NCBI RefSeq assembly: GCF_020520425.1
Contig: NC_079487.1
Coordinates: 105,248,141 to 105,312,140 of the forward strand
Source of the DNA: Spinacia oleracea
Taxonomy: Eukaryota; Streptophyta; Magnoliopsida; Caryophyllales; Amaranthaceae
DNA length: 64,000 nt
Reading direction: 5' to 3'
In this document: positions 1-11,458 of the stretch, piece after piece
Numbering within the stretch: position 1 is the first letter of the stretch
Layout: the number at the start of each line of letters is the position of its first letter
Notes under the pieces: generated by a model
What the model saw: only the letters and a program-made list of their open reading frames with translations
Told to the model about the DNA's origin: nothing
Databases searched by the model: none
Made by a program: the position numbers and the translations under genes

Positions 1-57
1 CACCATCAACTTGATGGTGTGACGCACGAAACTAATATGAGGAGAAAGTTATTGACG

Positions 58-612
58 AGTGTTACTTCACTTTCTAGCTGGTGTTACTTATACATTGTAT
101 TCGCCGTTACTTTTCTGGTTTTGCTACAGTTTATTGAATTTCATGTTAGAGGTTGCTTGTATAGACTGGTTTTACTTGAACTTCTATGTTGGTGTTACTT
201 ATACATTGTATTTGTTGTTACTTTTCTATTTTATTGCAATTTCATGTTAGAGGTTCCTTGTATAGACCGGTGTTACTTGACTTTCTATGCTGATGTTACT
301 TTACGTTGTATTCCCTGTTATTTTCTTGTTTTACTACGGTTTCTTGAATTTCATGTTCGAGGTTCCTTGTATAGACTGATGTTACTTGACTTTTTATGAT
401 GGTGTTACTTTTAGTTATTGCAGTTTCTTGAATTTCATGTTAGAGGTTGCTTGTATAGACTGGTGTTACTTGAATTTCTATGATTTTGTTACTTATACAT
501 TGTATTTGTTGTTATTTTTCTTGTTTTATTGCATTTTTTTCAATTTCTTGTTAGATGTTATTTGTATATAGTGATGTTACTTTATTTTCTATGCTGATGT
601 TATTTTGTTTTC
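58..612. repeat. Degenerate tandem repeat, unit about 105 bp, five copies
   Basis: A block of roughly 105 bp recurs about five times. Each copy has the order TGGTGTTACTTATACATTG, then TTTCATGTTAGAGGTT, then CTTGTATAGAC, and then restarts. Copies differ by substitutions and small indels and the last is the most decayed. Reading frames across it are open only because the repeat is T-rich, so I do not treat them as genes. The array may begin before the window. Confidence 0.85.
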
Positions 613-683
613 TGACTTTAAATGCGTTGAGCTTATTTATAAGTGTAAACATGCCATATTATCAAGTTGATGATGTGGCTGGT

Positions 684-759
684 CACATATAAGACTTGAG
701 GATATTTGTTTGTGAGTATTGACAAATAACATATAAGACTTGAGGATATTTGTTTGTGA
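684..759. repeat. Short direct repeat, two copies of 31 bp
   Basis: The segment 684-714 (ACATATAAGACTTGAGG and following) is repeated at 729-759, 45 bp apart. The flanks TTGATGATGTGGC at 667 and 763 are also shared, so this is a local duplication of about 95 bp in which part was lost. Confidence 0.8.
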
Positions 760-1410
760 CTTGATGATGTGGCGCCTAATTTTTTGTTTTTTTTGGAAGT
801 CTTAAGGAACAACGTAGAGGTTGAATGAAGATTTAATAATTCCATGAAACTAATAAAAAGGGGATAAATCGAGATTAGGCCCGGATAATTAAATGAGTCA
901 TTAAAATTAAAACTTCTTGGGGCCAAACTAGACCATAGGTTAGCAATCTTGATTCGTGATACACTGATACTTGTTAAAAAATGGATGGCTAAGGGTTTTT
1001 GGGCCTTGAGTCAAAGGGCGTGTCAAATAACGGATAATCTTGCTATAAAGGCTTTTTTTTTTTTTTTGAGACATTGGCAAACCATATTTTTTTAACACTG
1101 GGCACGACTACCCCAAATCTTCAGACTTGAGAAGTGGTGGCATGACATGTGACTCATCTAATTTAAAAATCAGACAAATAAATTTGTAGCATTAAAATTG
1201 ATGAGTATTGACAAAGTTTTAAATTGAGTCTCGGAAAATTAAAACTCAACTTAATTAAGATGTATGAGTAGAATAAATAATAAAATAATGTACGGAGTAA
1301 AATATAAATTTACAAGTCTTAACAGAATTTGTGAGGGTGCAGAGCTAAATTTGATTGAGTCTTGATGAGTCCTAACAATTAGGGGCAATTCTTAGTTAGG
1401 ATTGAGGTGG

Positions 1411-1615
1411 GCCCGACCCCCTGACCGGAAAATTTTATAGTGCATTTTTAGTTATTGCCCTCGCTAAAATTTGTGTATAATACATAGTATATTGCTTAAT
1501 TTTTTTTCTACCAGCCCGAACTCCCAATCGGAAAATTTTGTAATATATTTTTAGTTACGGCCCTCCCTAAAATTTGTGTATACTTACATGGTATATTGCT
1601 TAATTTTTCTACCAT
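1411..1615. repeat. Tandem duplication, two diverged copies of about 100 bp
   Basis: Segments 1411-1510 and 1513-1615 share GCCCGA, CGGAAAATTTT, TTTTTAGTTA, CTAAAATTTGTGTATA and GTATATTGCTTAATTTTT in the same order. They look like two diverged copies of one unit, probably debris of a repetitive element of unknown class. Confidence 0.75.
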
Positions 1616-2182
1616 CCCCCCTCGTAAAACTGTTCAAGATCCGCTACTACTAACAATAATTTAATTTGGAATGCTGACATTGCATGTCAAGAAAGTCTTA
1701 AGACATGACCCCCACCATTTTAGGAATTTAGGCCGAGACATTTCGCCCAACCCTCCATAGAGCGGTCTGAAGATCTACCATGACCGTCGGCCTAAAAGAA
1801 CACCTTTAAATATTCCGGAGTAATAATGTTAATAAATGATAATATCTTGTGTTATTGAGTATTAAATTATTGGTAAATTTAGTAGGTCTTCGATTTCGAT
1901 TTGATTCTGGTCTTTTGTACGGATCATATTCGGGTTAATTTTATTTTTGCAGTTAGTTTCGGTTCAAGTTACTTCGATTCATGGTGAAGATCGGTTCAAT
2001 TAGTTCAATTCGAGTCAATTCAAGTATCAAGTCATTTCGTGGAAACTCAATTTAGTTTCGATCTCGGTTTCAAGTCTGGTCTATTGGATTTTGGGTTTTC
2101 GGGTCAAAATCAGGCAAATCTGATATTGTAGTCTACATAATCAATTCTAATTTTGTCAAATCTACTTAAAAATATATGGTAT

Positions 2183-2374
2183 TGAAGAGACTGGGCAAAA
2201 TATCAGAGTAAGCAAGAGAGAATTGTATTCCAGAATTTAGTGAATAAAAACATAATTCATTACTTGAGAAACAAGTAGACTAGGGAATATATACAAAGAC
2301 CCTAACCAACTAATAACAGAAATTAGTTATGGAAAAATAGATAAAATAATAATATAAATTATATATTTCCTATA
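2183..2374 (-). repeat. 3' LTR of the first Copia element
   Basis: 192 bp, starting TGAAGAGACT and ending TTTCCTATA on the plus strand. It differs from the partner at 7229-7420 at about six positions. The adjacent CTCCCCCCTC (2375-2384) is the reverse complement of the polypurine tract. The polyprotein stop codon (2370-2372) lies inside this LTR. Confidence 0.93.
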
Positions 2375-4111
2375 CTCCCCCCTCAAGCTGGACCTTGGAT
2401 AAGAGACCAAGCTTGGCAGATAACAAGTGGTGTTGAGAAGAAGGGAGAGGTTTGTTGAGCAAATCTGCTAACTGCTGAGAACTAGGAACATGAGAAGTGT
2501 TGATGAAGCCAGCTTCCACCTGTTCTCTGATGTAATGCATTTCTCGTGTGAGATGCTTAGTTTTGTCATGATAAACTGGATTATGTGCAAGGTGTTCAGC
2601 TGATGTATTATCACAGTAAAGAGTAACAGGCAGCTGAATATGAACTTGAAGATCTTCCAATAAGCGTTGTATCCAAACCAGTTCACTAGCAGTTGCAGAC
2701 ATGCTTCTGTATTCTGCTTCAGCAGAAGATTTGCTCACACTCTTTTGCTTTTTAGTTTTCCAAGATATCAGATTGGAACCAAGGAAAACAGCATAGGCAC
2801 TAAGTGATCTGCTGCTGTATTGACAAGAACTCCAATCATCATCACTGTAAGCTGAGATTTGTAAGTCAGAACTTGAAAATAAGCCATTGTCCAAAGTCCC
2901 TTTGAGATATTTAAGAACATGAAGAGCAGCACGCAAGTGAGGTATCCTTGGAGAGTGTACAAACTGACTTAAATGTTGAACACAGTAAGACAAGTCTGGT
3001 CTTGTGATGCCCAAGTACAACAATCTACCAACAAGCCTTCTGTAAGCATCTGGTTCATCTAGAAGATCACCAGCTTCAGTGGATAATTTCAATCCACAGG
3101 ACAAAGGAGCAGGTGCAGATTCACAGTCAAGCATACCAGCATCAGCAAGTATATCAGTGATATATTTTCTTTGAGAAAGAAAAATACGTTTGTCAGTTCT
3201 GTGAATTTCAATCCCCAAGAAATAGGCCAACTAACCTAGATCTTTGATTGTGAAAGCCTTATCCAAAGCAGTCTTGACTTCTTGCATTTGAGTCAATGAT
3301 GTTCCAGTCAACAGAATTTCATCAACATAGACTAAGAGAACCAGAAATTCTCCATCTAGATTTCTTGTGAATAAAGAGTAATCCTGTGTTGATTGCTGGA
3401 ATTTCAACACTTTCAGAAACTTGCTAAGCTCCTTGTTCCATTGTCTGGAAGCTTGTTTCAAGCCATAAAGAGATCTTTTAAGTCTGCAAACCTCACCTGG
3501 TTTTGCTTTGGTGTAACCAGCAGGTGGTTTCATGTACACCTCTTCATCCAAAAATCCATGCAAAAATGCATTATTCACATCCAATTGGCACAAATTCCAA
3601 CCCTTAACAGCTGCTAAGGCAATAACAATTCTTACTGTAGCCAGTTTAGCAACAGGAGAGAAAGTTTGTGTGAAATCCTTGCCCTCAATTTGTTGATAAC
3701 CAATAGCTACCAATCTGGCTTTGTACTTGTCTATGGAGTAATCTGGATTCAGTTTAGTTCTGTACACCCACTTGGAGACTATTGCCTTTTTGTCCTTGGG
3801 GTAACAAGGTTAAATCCCAAGTATCATTGCTCTCAAGAGCAATAATTTCTTTCGATCTCCATGGCTTGCATCCAATTAATATCATCTTTAGCTTGATGAT
3901 AGGTTTTGGGATCATTGGAAGAAAGACTTACAGAAAAAGAAAGAGAATCCCAGATATCATAACTGTCCAAAGCCAGATTTAATAACCAACTATCATCATC
4001 AAAATTACCCGTTTCTGTATGAATAGAAGAATCAACAGAAAAAGAAAGAGACTCACTAGTCTGTGTTTCTGGTTCATCTCTGTGTGGAACATAGCTTCCA
4101 ACAAATTTTTT
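2370..4111 (-). pseudogene. Copia reverse transcriptase and RNase H, interrupted
   Basis: After the linker the frame is displaced twice, near 3855 and near 3788. Together these shift the downstream frame by two, as the open-frame positions confirm. From 3767 leftward come RT motifs (LCQLDVNNAFLHGFLDEEVY, RSLYGLKQASRQW, LLVYVDEILLTG). The catalytic box reads YVDE where YVDD is normal, a further sign of decay. An in-frame TAG at 3231-3233 falls right after TIKDLG. The RNase H domain follows with KSSAEAEYRSM and ADLLNKPLP, and ends at a stop overlapping the LTR. Confidence 0.88.
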
Positions 4112-5485
4112 TTAGACAACAGGAGGTTTGATAGGTCTTGTAGATTTCCTTTGAACAGGAATTACACTCTGATTGGGAACAAGAGGAAGGTGAGAATGAG
4201 TAGAGGAGTCAGAAGAAATAGAAGTAGGTATGGATTGTGAAGAATTAGAAGGAGTGGTCTGTATGTAAGGAGTAGGAGAAGTTGGAGGAGAAAGATGAGC
4301 AATGTCATTTGGTGAAGTCAGGGAAATATGGGGTGAAAGATTTGGAGTAGGAGTGGATATAGTGGAAGAAGAAGTGTTTGAGATAGGAGTTTGACAAGAA
4401 TTAGTGCTTAGATCAATCATAGGAAGAGAAGTAATCATTGGAATATCATATGCAGATGCCAGCTTGTAAGGGAAAACAGTCTCAAAGAATATCACATCCC
4501 TTGAAACAAACACTTTGTGTGTGTCAAGATCATATAATTTAAAAGCTTTACATCCAGCAGGATACCCAATGAACAAACACCTTTTAGTTCTTGAGTCAAA
4601 TTTGTCTCTCTGAATGTGAGAATTGTGAACAAAACACAGAGAGCCAAAAACTCTAAGATTTGCATAAGCAGGAGGAGTGTTAAACATGATCTCAAAAGGA
4701 GTTTTCCCATTTAAGACTTTGGAAGGGATTTTGTTGATCAAATGAGTAGCAGTGAGAACACACTCTCCCCATAATTTCTTAGGAAGGCCTGCATGAAATT
4801 TTAGAGCTCTAGCAATTTCCAGCAAACTTCTATGTTTTTTCTCAACTCTACCATTCTGTTGAGGAACATAAGGCACACTTCTTTCATGTAAAATGCCCTT
4901 GCTGGCAAACATGTTTCTACAAGATTCCTTGATTATTTCAGTGCCATTATCAGTTCTAATTTTCTTTACTAGTTGATTAAACTGAGTTTGGACCGTAGAG
5001 AGGAATTCAGAGATAATTTTCTGAACTTACAACTTATTATGAATCAGGTAAGTCCAAGTTATTTTGCTATGGTCATCAACTATAGTTAAGAAATAAGAAG
5101 CTCCATCTAAATTTCTGACTCTGTATGAACCCCAAAGATCAATGTGAATCAGATCAAAACATGCAGCAGCTCTACTGTTACTCACAGGAAAAGGAAATTT
5201 TTGTTGTTTGGCACTATAACAGATATCACAGTTGTATTCATTGATTCCTTTGCAACATTCAGCATTCACAAATTTCATTTTTGACAGAAAAGGGTGACCC
5301 AATCTAGCATGTAACAAATCCAGAGTATTTCTAGCATCATCCTTAGTCTTAGAAATACTAGTAGCAGTTTTATTTGGCAATCTCATCATATGTACATCAA
5401 CCATACTATCAACTGTATTGCAGCTAGGTAACTGAGAACTATTACCTTGACAGATATTAACTGGAGTTTTGACAAAATAGTAGAG
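4112..5485 (-). pseudogene. Copia integrase region, interrupted
   Basis: Continues the Gag-protease frame after the TGA. The pre-integrase zinc region is visible (LLHARLGHP, then CDICYSAKQ), then the catalytic core beginning DLWGSYRV, the RTDNGTE motif and the PQQNGRVEKKHR block that holds the catalytic glutamate. An in-frame TAA at 5027-5029 splits the domain between the first and second catalytic acidic residues, and another TAA at 4112-4114 ends the stretch after a Ser/Thr/Pro-rich linker. Both halves are in one frame, so only point mutations are needed to explain it. In family terms the enzyme would insert element cDNA into the genome, but this copy cannot do so. Confidence 0.88.
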
Positions 5486-7045
5486 TCAATTTGTCCTTTT
5501 TCCAGCACCAAGTATCTTGGAATTAGAGGGGTCCTGGAAAATGTATCCAGTTCTGGTAAATGTCACTAGGATTCCAGTATGTTCAATCAATCTCCCAACA
5601 GACAGTAAATTATGCCTAAAACCTTTCACTAGTAGCACATTATGTAAGACCAAATCATCACTGAGGATAGTATCACCAATTTTCTCAACTATCATCTGAG
5701 TTCCATCAGGCAAACCAACTTTGATAGGCTGAATAAGAACTCTTATGTTGGTCAAAATATTTTCATCAAAGGTCATATGATCACAAGCACCAGAATCAAC
5801 AATCCATAAATGATCATGACCTAATTCAGTTGTAGTGCAGTTAAAAGAATGAGAAATAGTACCTGCATAGTTTGCATAGGAACAACTTGCTGCAGGAGTA
5901 TTTGCATTCTGAAATTGTTGTCCTTTCATCACCTTCATGACTTCTTGACAAATGGCATTAAGCATTGCACTGTTAACCAAACCATTATCTGCTGCTGTAT
6001 TATCAAGAGGATCATCACCAGCATCAGTTGCAGAATTTACATTAGCAGCAAATCTAGTGTTGCTTGAGTTACTTCCTTTAGATGCCTTGATAGAGTTGTA
6101 CCAATCAGGATAACCAATTATCTTGAAACATTGTTCTGCAGTATGGCCTTTCCATTTGCAATGAGTACAAAACCTATTTAACTTCTCTTTCTTAAGCTCT
6201 TTCCAATCTTTCTTTCCATGATTTCCATCATTCTTCTGGACCTGATTTCCTTTGTAAAACTGTGCAGCCATGGCACTACTATTCAGAATGTTATGCTCAA
6301 CAACAACATTACTCACTTCCTTCTGTTTTTCAATCTGCTGAGTGATTGAAAACACTCTATTCAAATTAGGCATAGGATCCATAGCCAACACATTAGTGAT
6401 GGTACTGTCAAAACCTCCATTCAAACCAAGCAAGAACTTCATCATTTTGTCCTCTTCTTCGAACTCAGCCACTTTCTTCAAAAATTGACAACTACATGTC
6501 AACATAACACCACAAGTATAAGTAGGAAAGGCTCTTAAAGTCTGCATCTCATCCCATAACTTCTTCAGCTTACTGTAATATGACACTATAGTCATATTTT
6601 CTTGAGTCAAATTCTCTATTTCCTTCTTTAACTGATAAATCAATGGACCATTAGATTGTCCAAATCTTTCAGCCAATTCAAGCCACAAGTCAGCAGCATT
6701 ATCAATATAGCCAAAATCATCAGCTAAATCATGATTCATAGAGCTTAAAATCCAGCTCACTACCATAAAATCAGCTCGTTTCCACTTCAAGTAATCCTTA
6801 TGATTAACAACAGGTTTAAGCAACTCACCATTAATGAAACCTTCCTTATTCTTAGCTATTAGAGCTCTTTTAACATTCCTACTCCATCGAACAAAATTCG
6901 CACCAGTAAAAGGAACAGCAACTAAACTAGAAGTAGGATTGTCTGAGTTTGCTATGAAATAAGGATCAAAGTTATTGTTGTTACCTTCAGAATTTGATTG
7001 AGAACCTTCACTTTCATTGTTTCCAATCGCCATTGCAGAAGTCAA
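5486..7045 (-). pseudogene. Copia Gag and protease part of a broken polyprotein
   Basis: An open stretch of 519 residues from a plausible ATG. Residues about 50-230 match the plant Copia Gag region (UBN2 type). A CCHC zinc knuckle (CTHCKWKGHTAEQC) sits near residue 293, and the aspartic protease motif DSGACDHMT near residue 417. In the full family the frame continues through protease into integrase. Here an in-frame TGA at 5486-5488 ends it just after a GAGKRTN stretch, and the following codons stay in the same frame, so a point nonsense mutation is the simplest reading. The Gag part itself is open and might still be translated from a genomic RNA if the LTR promoter worked. Confidence 0.88.
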
Positions 7046-7215
7046 TTTCAGTAAGAATCAATTTCTTCAGATTTCGTGCAAGAAATTTCGCAACAATCGC
7101 AAGAAATTTCGCAGCAAAATTCCAGTAGGAACTTCAGTGATCAAACACTATTAATCTGAGAAAATCGAAGAACAAATCTCAAATTGAGAGACCTCAATCT
7201 CTTATCAGAGATTAT

Positions 7216-7228
7216 GGCTCTGATACCA
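7216..7228 (-). other. Primer-binding site, initiator tRNA-Met type
   Basis: On the minus strand this reads TGGTATCAGAGCC immediately inside the 5' LTR. It is the common plant Copia primer site complementary to the 3' end of initiator tRNA-Met. Confidence 0.9.
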
Positions 7229-7420
7229 TGAAGAGACTGAGCAAAATATCAGAGTAAGCAAGAGAGAATTGTATTCCAGAATTTAGTGAATAAAAACAGA
7301 ATTCATTACTTGAGAAACAAGTAGACTAGGGAATATATACAAAGACCCTAACCAACTAATGACAGAAATCAATTATGAAAAAATAGATAAAATAATAATA
7401 TAAATTATATATTTCCTATA
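7229..7420 (-). repeat. 5' LTR of the first Copia element
   Basis: 192 bp, flanked on the right by the target duplication GGTAT at 7421-7425. It should hold the promoter of the element, reading leftward. No clear TATA box could be singled out in this AT-rich LTR. Confidence 0.93.
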
Positions 7421-7425
7421 GGTAT

Positions 7426-7915
7426 CAAAAATCAAGTTCTAACTTTATACACGGAAGGGAGTTAGGAGAGATAGGAAAATCAACGACGGCTGGTCGGACG
7501 TGGGCTGTCTGTAAAAGGGAGAGCCTGCTTTCATTTTTTTCCAAACTCTACCACTTTGCAAAGCCAAACAACCCTAATCTTTTGTTTTGAAAAAGTGTGT
7601 AGATAAGTTAAAATGATAAAAGTGACGTGGACTGACCAAGTACTTGTTTTGATTTGATTCGTCATCAAATTGTTTTCATTTGTTAGGGTTCATTGAACTT
7701 TGGTTCACATAAAACCTTATCTTACTCCATTATTTTTCAGATAAAACCACTAAGCATCGTACGTCATTCAATTATTTCACTAAAATATCGGAGCTAAACA
7801 TATCAAAAGCAAACATGTGCTTATTTCATTACGTGTTATCTGATTTATCCCTATGGTTCAAATGAATCCCAATATAATGCTATCCTCAAACAACTAGGCC
7901 CAACGATAATTATAT
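7426..7915. other. Intergenic, nothing recognised
   Basis: Mixed AT-rich sequence between the Copia element and a MITE. I see no coding region, RNA gene or clear repeat. Confidence 0.5.
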
Positions 7916-7925
7916 TCACTATTAT

Positions 7926-8311
7926 GATTTTTTTTGTTATTTAACACCTTAAAAAAAATAGTTTTTGTAATTTAACACCTTACTTATTTATTATTGTTTT
8001 TAAACACCTTAAAAAACAAAAAAAATTAGAAATCAACACCACTTGATGATTTTTGTTAGAAAAAACATTAGTTTTTAACTATTCTAAAGTTCCCAAGGCA
8101 TGATATGGTTGTAAACAACTCCTTCTACCATCAAATTATGCTTTGGAAGCTATAGCATGGTTAAAAATCAAGGTTTTTTTCTTATGGAAATCGTTAAGCG
8201 GTGTTGATTTATAAATTTTTAGATTTTTAAGGTGTTTAAATATAATAAAAATAAGTAAGGTGTTTAATTACAAAAACTAATTTTTTTAAGGTGTTAAATG
8301 ACAAAAAATCC
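7926..8311. mobile_element. Mutator-type MITE with long inverted repeats
   Basis: The left arm (7926 on) and the reverse complement of the right arm (ending 8311) share GATTTTTTGT-ATTTAACACC, with further paired blocks of TAACACCTTACTTATT. The inverted arms extend over about 100 bp. The host sequence TCACTATTAT is duplicated at 7916-7925 and 8312-8321. A 9-10-bp duplication with long TIRs indicates a MULE-type non-autonomous element. No transposase sequence is present. Confidence 0.85.
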
Positions 8312-8361
8312 TCACTATTATGGTCAAAATATAAAGAGGTAAATATAAACGGATAAATTAA

Positions 8362-8433
8362 AACTACAAATCCCAAACCTTTAAAATGCATGAACTCAAA
8401 ACACTATGCTTAACAATGGTGTATTGAGTCACA
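8362..8433 (+). repeat. Segment duplicated at 12258-12318 within the Helitron
   Basis: ATCCCAAACC-TTAAAATGCA, then a GCTTAA-AACA-TG-GT stretch, occurs here and again at about 12258-12318. Both copies precede pyrimidine-rich, UTR-like sequence (8620-8700 and 12320-12520). The Helitron may therefore be a composite of two capture units with a shared start. Confidence 0.55.
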
Positions 8434-8916
8434 TTTAGGTGAAATTCACTATTCATAAGGAAAATTTTATTTTCCTTCCCTTTGAAAGCTCTATCAGCCT
8501 TGCTCAATCAACCGAGGTTCGATTCTTGATCCTTGCATATTTCCAACTATTTTTGCTATCCCTTTTCTCCTTTCCTTTCTTTCTTCTGATCCACCTCCTG
8601 GATCGTTATCAATTTCTAACCTAAGTTCCTCTCTCCTCTCTCCTCTCACCTCCGCCCCCTCTCCTCAAATCAAACTCCACAACGAGCCACCAAATTCCGA
8701 TCTTCCCACCACCATTCATGTGCCGTTCGTCACAGACTCAACCAGGTGGTGGCGGTGCTGCGTTCCAGCTGAATCGTTTCTTCGAGGCCGGATTTTTTTC
8801 CTGTCGCAACACCTAGACGCAACTTGTTCATCGAAAAACCCTAATTCCTCCGAGTTCATCTTCATCAACATCGATGCGATCCTGAATTTTCAGCAAATTC
8901 TCTCTCCTCCTCTGCC

Positions 8917-9260
8917 ATGGCTGCCTTATGCAGGCTCATTCCCTTACGCTTCCGTGTTTTCTCTCGGACTTACAGTACCTTTACCCTTGAAGGTTTTTTT
9001 TTCAGTTTCTCCTGAAATTCAACTTTTCTTGTATCGAATTTGGTTATGATGTGAGTATTTTGATTTTTTGATGAAATGAGTTCTATTTTCAGGAATTGGA
9101 GGGAGTTTGCGGCATTTCAGTGACCAGAAAGTGCTGAAGATCGAGGACGAGGTGATCGAGGATGAGGTCAAGAAAATTCGGCGTGAATTAGATGCTGCCA
9201 AGGAGAGTTTCCTTAGAATTCCACATGCTCTTAAGTCTATGCCTAAGATGAATCCTGAGG
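8917..9260 (+). pseudogene. Fragment of a 5'-nucleotidase domain (NT5DC, HAD family) gene
   Basis: Two exons can be read. Exon 1 (8917-8992) begins MAALCRLIPLRFRVFSR, Arg-rich and without acidic residues at first, like a mitochondrial or plastid targeting peptide. Exon 2 (9093-9260) follows a TTCTATTTTCAG acceptor and contains AAKESFLRIPHALKSMPKMN and then PEG before a GTATGG donor. To my knowledge the ALKSMPKMNPEG stretch is the conserved block just before the HAD catalytic motif in plant 5'-nucleotidase domain proteins. The downstream catalytic exons are absent: the next 900 bp hold no continuation. It is thus a captured 5' gene fragment. Family assignment is from memory of the motif. Confidence 0.65.
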
Positions 9261-10210
9261 GTATGGTACTACCACCATTTCAGATTAATTGATCACGTAA
9301 CTAACTTTTCAGAATTTTAGTTCGTATAGTTTGCGACTGAAAATATTTGCACTTTGTTGCCGCGTTTCAGTTAGCATAGCAATGCATTGAACACCAATGC
9401 AACACCTATTTGCATAGTGTTAATTGTTAAAAGACAATATGAAGTGAAATGGAAGTAGTGATGTTTGTTTAATTATTTGCACTTTGCTTCAGATTAGTAA
9501 GTGAATCGCACTTAAAATAACGTCAAAGAGATTTATATTAGAGGGAGTACTATTTGTTTGATGGTTTAAATGCACTTTGTTCGGCTTTGATTGCTTGGAT
9601 TTATCATGTAGTATAGATCCGCTAAATCGCAGCCCTTGGCTTATGAACCACTCTCCTCTTGTCAAACTCGATAAATTTAGTGGCCCCACTGTCAAGCTAG
9701 AGCGGCTCCCTTGTCAAACTTGATATATTTATTGGCTCCACTATAAAGCTCGACGCCATTGTTGTTGCCTCCATTATAAAGATTTTTTTCGGTATAGTTA
9801 GCTTCTTTTTTTCGGTTTACACTTTTGATTAAATAATTTATGATTTATAGTTTCATTCGTATGAGTGTGTGATGATATACTGATGTCAAAGTGGTTTTCT
9901 CTCTCTTTTGCTTGATCAATTTTGTTAACTTTCTATTGCTAAACAATACATTTAATTGGTTGTCATACTACTGTGATTTGAAAGTGTGATTTTATCAAGT
10001 CAAACGGACTTATTCAGGGGGCTCAACTCTGTTCCTCTTTGGCTGATTCAAAGATCCGGGGTGGGGATTGTCGTCTAATGGTATGGGCCTTCTGGTTGTT
10101 TGAAGCCTTTCTTAGGTGGTTAACAAGTTCTATAGTTGAGCAGTTCTTAAATCTGATAGTTTTGTATATCTTGGGTATTTTGAGTGGTTTTTATTTCATG
10201 CTATTTTCAG

Positions 10211-10414
10211 ATTTTGACTTGACTTGCATAGTCGTTGATCTGTCTGCAATATTAGCTGCAATTGTAACAGCTCTGAAGTCTGATCAAAGTCCAACTTACA
10301 GTCAAATTACTTGGATGTCATTTACTGATTTGAGAAATACATGGAGTGATTTCCCAAGGCAGTACACAGAGGAATACGAGCAATGTATCGAGACTATTCT
10401 ATCAGCGAATAAAG
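10211..10414 (+). pseudogene. Captured exon of a TH2-like thiamin phosphate phosphatase (HAD domain)
   Basis: An exon of 204 bp bounded by TATTTTCAG and GTATCT. It encodes DFDLTCIVVDLSAILAAIVT and continues with DLRNTW and QYTEEYEQCIE. The DFDLT box is the HAD nucleophile motif, and the context resembles the phosphatase half of plant TH2 (TenA-HAD fusion), where DFDLTCTVVDSSAILAE is expected; two residues seem deleted after SAILA. No TenA domain and no later HAD motifs are seen, so it is a fragment. It lies in the same orientation as its neighbours. Confidence 0.6.
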
Positions 10415-10843
10415 GTATCTACATCATGGTTTCTATTTTTATGTATTTTGAGGGTTGGAGGGGTGGAGTGGTTTGTGCAGAGGCCTTATGTGTTTTGGTT
10501 TGTTTAATTTTGGTCACTGTTTTTGAAGAAATTGGCTCACTTTTTTTTTGAAAAATCTTCAAATCCCTCCTTATCTCAGGAGCAACGTATACAAATGAAG
10601 TCTCAGTGCAACAAATATGGACCATAATATCTTAAACTTACATATAATCAAACAACAAAAATCTTTCTTTTTGTGAAATTGACGTTTAGGGTGTGTTGTT
10701 GATTAGTTTGCAATCTGAACCTTTTTTTTGTTTGCAAAAATCTTTGTTTTTGTATCGATGAACAGAACACATGTACTCTCCTTTTTTTTGAAGCTTGCAT
10801 TGAATTTATGAGGTCTTTTCTCACACATTATTGCTGATTGCAG

Positions 10844-10996
10844 GAAGATTTTTCAAGAGTGCAGGAGATATCGTAGAAGTAAGATTTGCTCAGACCGTAA
10901 TGGTTGTAACCTGCGAATGGGCATGGTGGCTGAGGCAACATATCTGCATAAGAGAGTCCATGTTCTATCAATGGTCCAATCAATGGATAGCATTGT
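10844..10996 (+). pseudogene. Probable nucleolin-type RRM exon fragment, frameshifted
   Basis: After a TTGCTGATTGCAG acceptor the sequence reads FFKSAGDIVEVRFAQ, like the first half of an RRM in plant nucleolins (FF..AGE.VDVRFA). The match then changes frame: a reading starting DRNGCNLRMG continues in another phase, suggesting a small indel. No RNP1 box is recognisable. It is a third fragment of unrelated origin in the mosaic. Confidence 0.45.
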
Positions 10997-11425
10997 GAGG
11001 TGCTTTTCTAGCTTGATCATTGAATTGATTCGATCTTTGTTTTTGTTAATCTATTGTGTTAATATCTTACTTTGTATGCTCCTTCGTGATCTAAATTGAA
11101 CTGGTCATTTGAGTTCATGGAAAAATTATAGTACATGGAAAAATTAAAATATAATTGACATTCTTGCAACTCACCTTGGGACTATGGTTGCCTTTGTGTC
11201 TCCTGCCACTTAATCTTTGAAAGCGTTATTTATGTCCTAACTATTCAAGTGTTTACATAAGTCTGTTTGTATCTTTAGAAAAAACAACTAGACGCGGATC
11301 CTATATCATACCAAGTGGTTGTTTGTTTTATTTTATTTTTGTTTAAAGCCACTGTCTATATCCTCAAAAGTCAAAGTACATTTCCTCTTGGGAATTATTA
11401 GTTGGTTGTCAATGTTTGTCCTCCG

Positions 11426-11428
<3 letters not shown>

Positions 11429-11458
<30 letters not shown>
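11429..11458. repeat. Compound (AT)n(AG)n microsatellite
   Basis: ATATATATATAT followed by AGAGAGAGAGAGAG; simple sequence in the non-coding part of the mosaic. Confidence 0.9.

Larger units (their letters stand above)
613..2177. other. Intergenic DNA without recognisable genes
   Basis: AT-rich sequence with no credible coding region. It contains two short duplications, listed separately, and a stretch at about 1870-2110 made of imperfect TTCGGTT/GGTTCAA/CGGGTC words, a composition also seen at 38.88-39.83 kb. Confidence 0.6.
2183..7420 (-). mobile_element. Degenerate Ty1/Copia LTR retrotransposon
   Basis: A complete but inactive Copia element. It is bounded by 192-bp LTRs and by the 5-bp target duplication GGTAT (2178-2182 and 7421-7425). 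Transcription runs right to left. The order is 5' LTR, primer-binding site, Gag with zinc knuckle, protease, integrase, reverse transcriptase, RNase H, polypurine tract, 3' LTR; integrase before reverse transcriptase is the Copia order. The polyprotein frame is broken by nonsense codons at 5486, 5027, 4112 and 3231 and by two frameshifts near 3855 and 3788. I count six differences between the two LTRs over 192 bp, about 97% identity, so the insertion is not recent. It can no longer make its own enzymes but keeps intact ends and primer site. Confidence 0.95.

Noticed and set aside
19..571. Open frames of 126, 63 and 61 codons at the window start
   Set aside because: They run through a T-rich tandem repeat and change frame from unit to unit; no protein family.
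9019..9201. Minus-strand frame over the nucleotidase-like exon
   Set aside because: Antisense shadow of an exon with a recognisable plus-strand reading.
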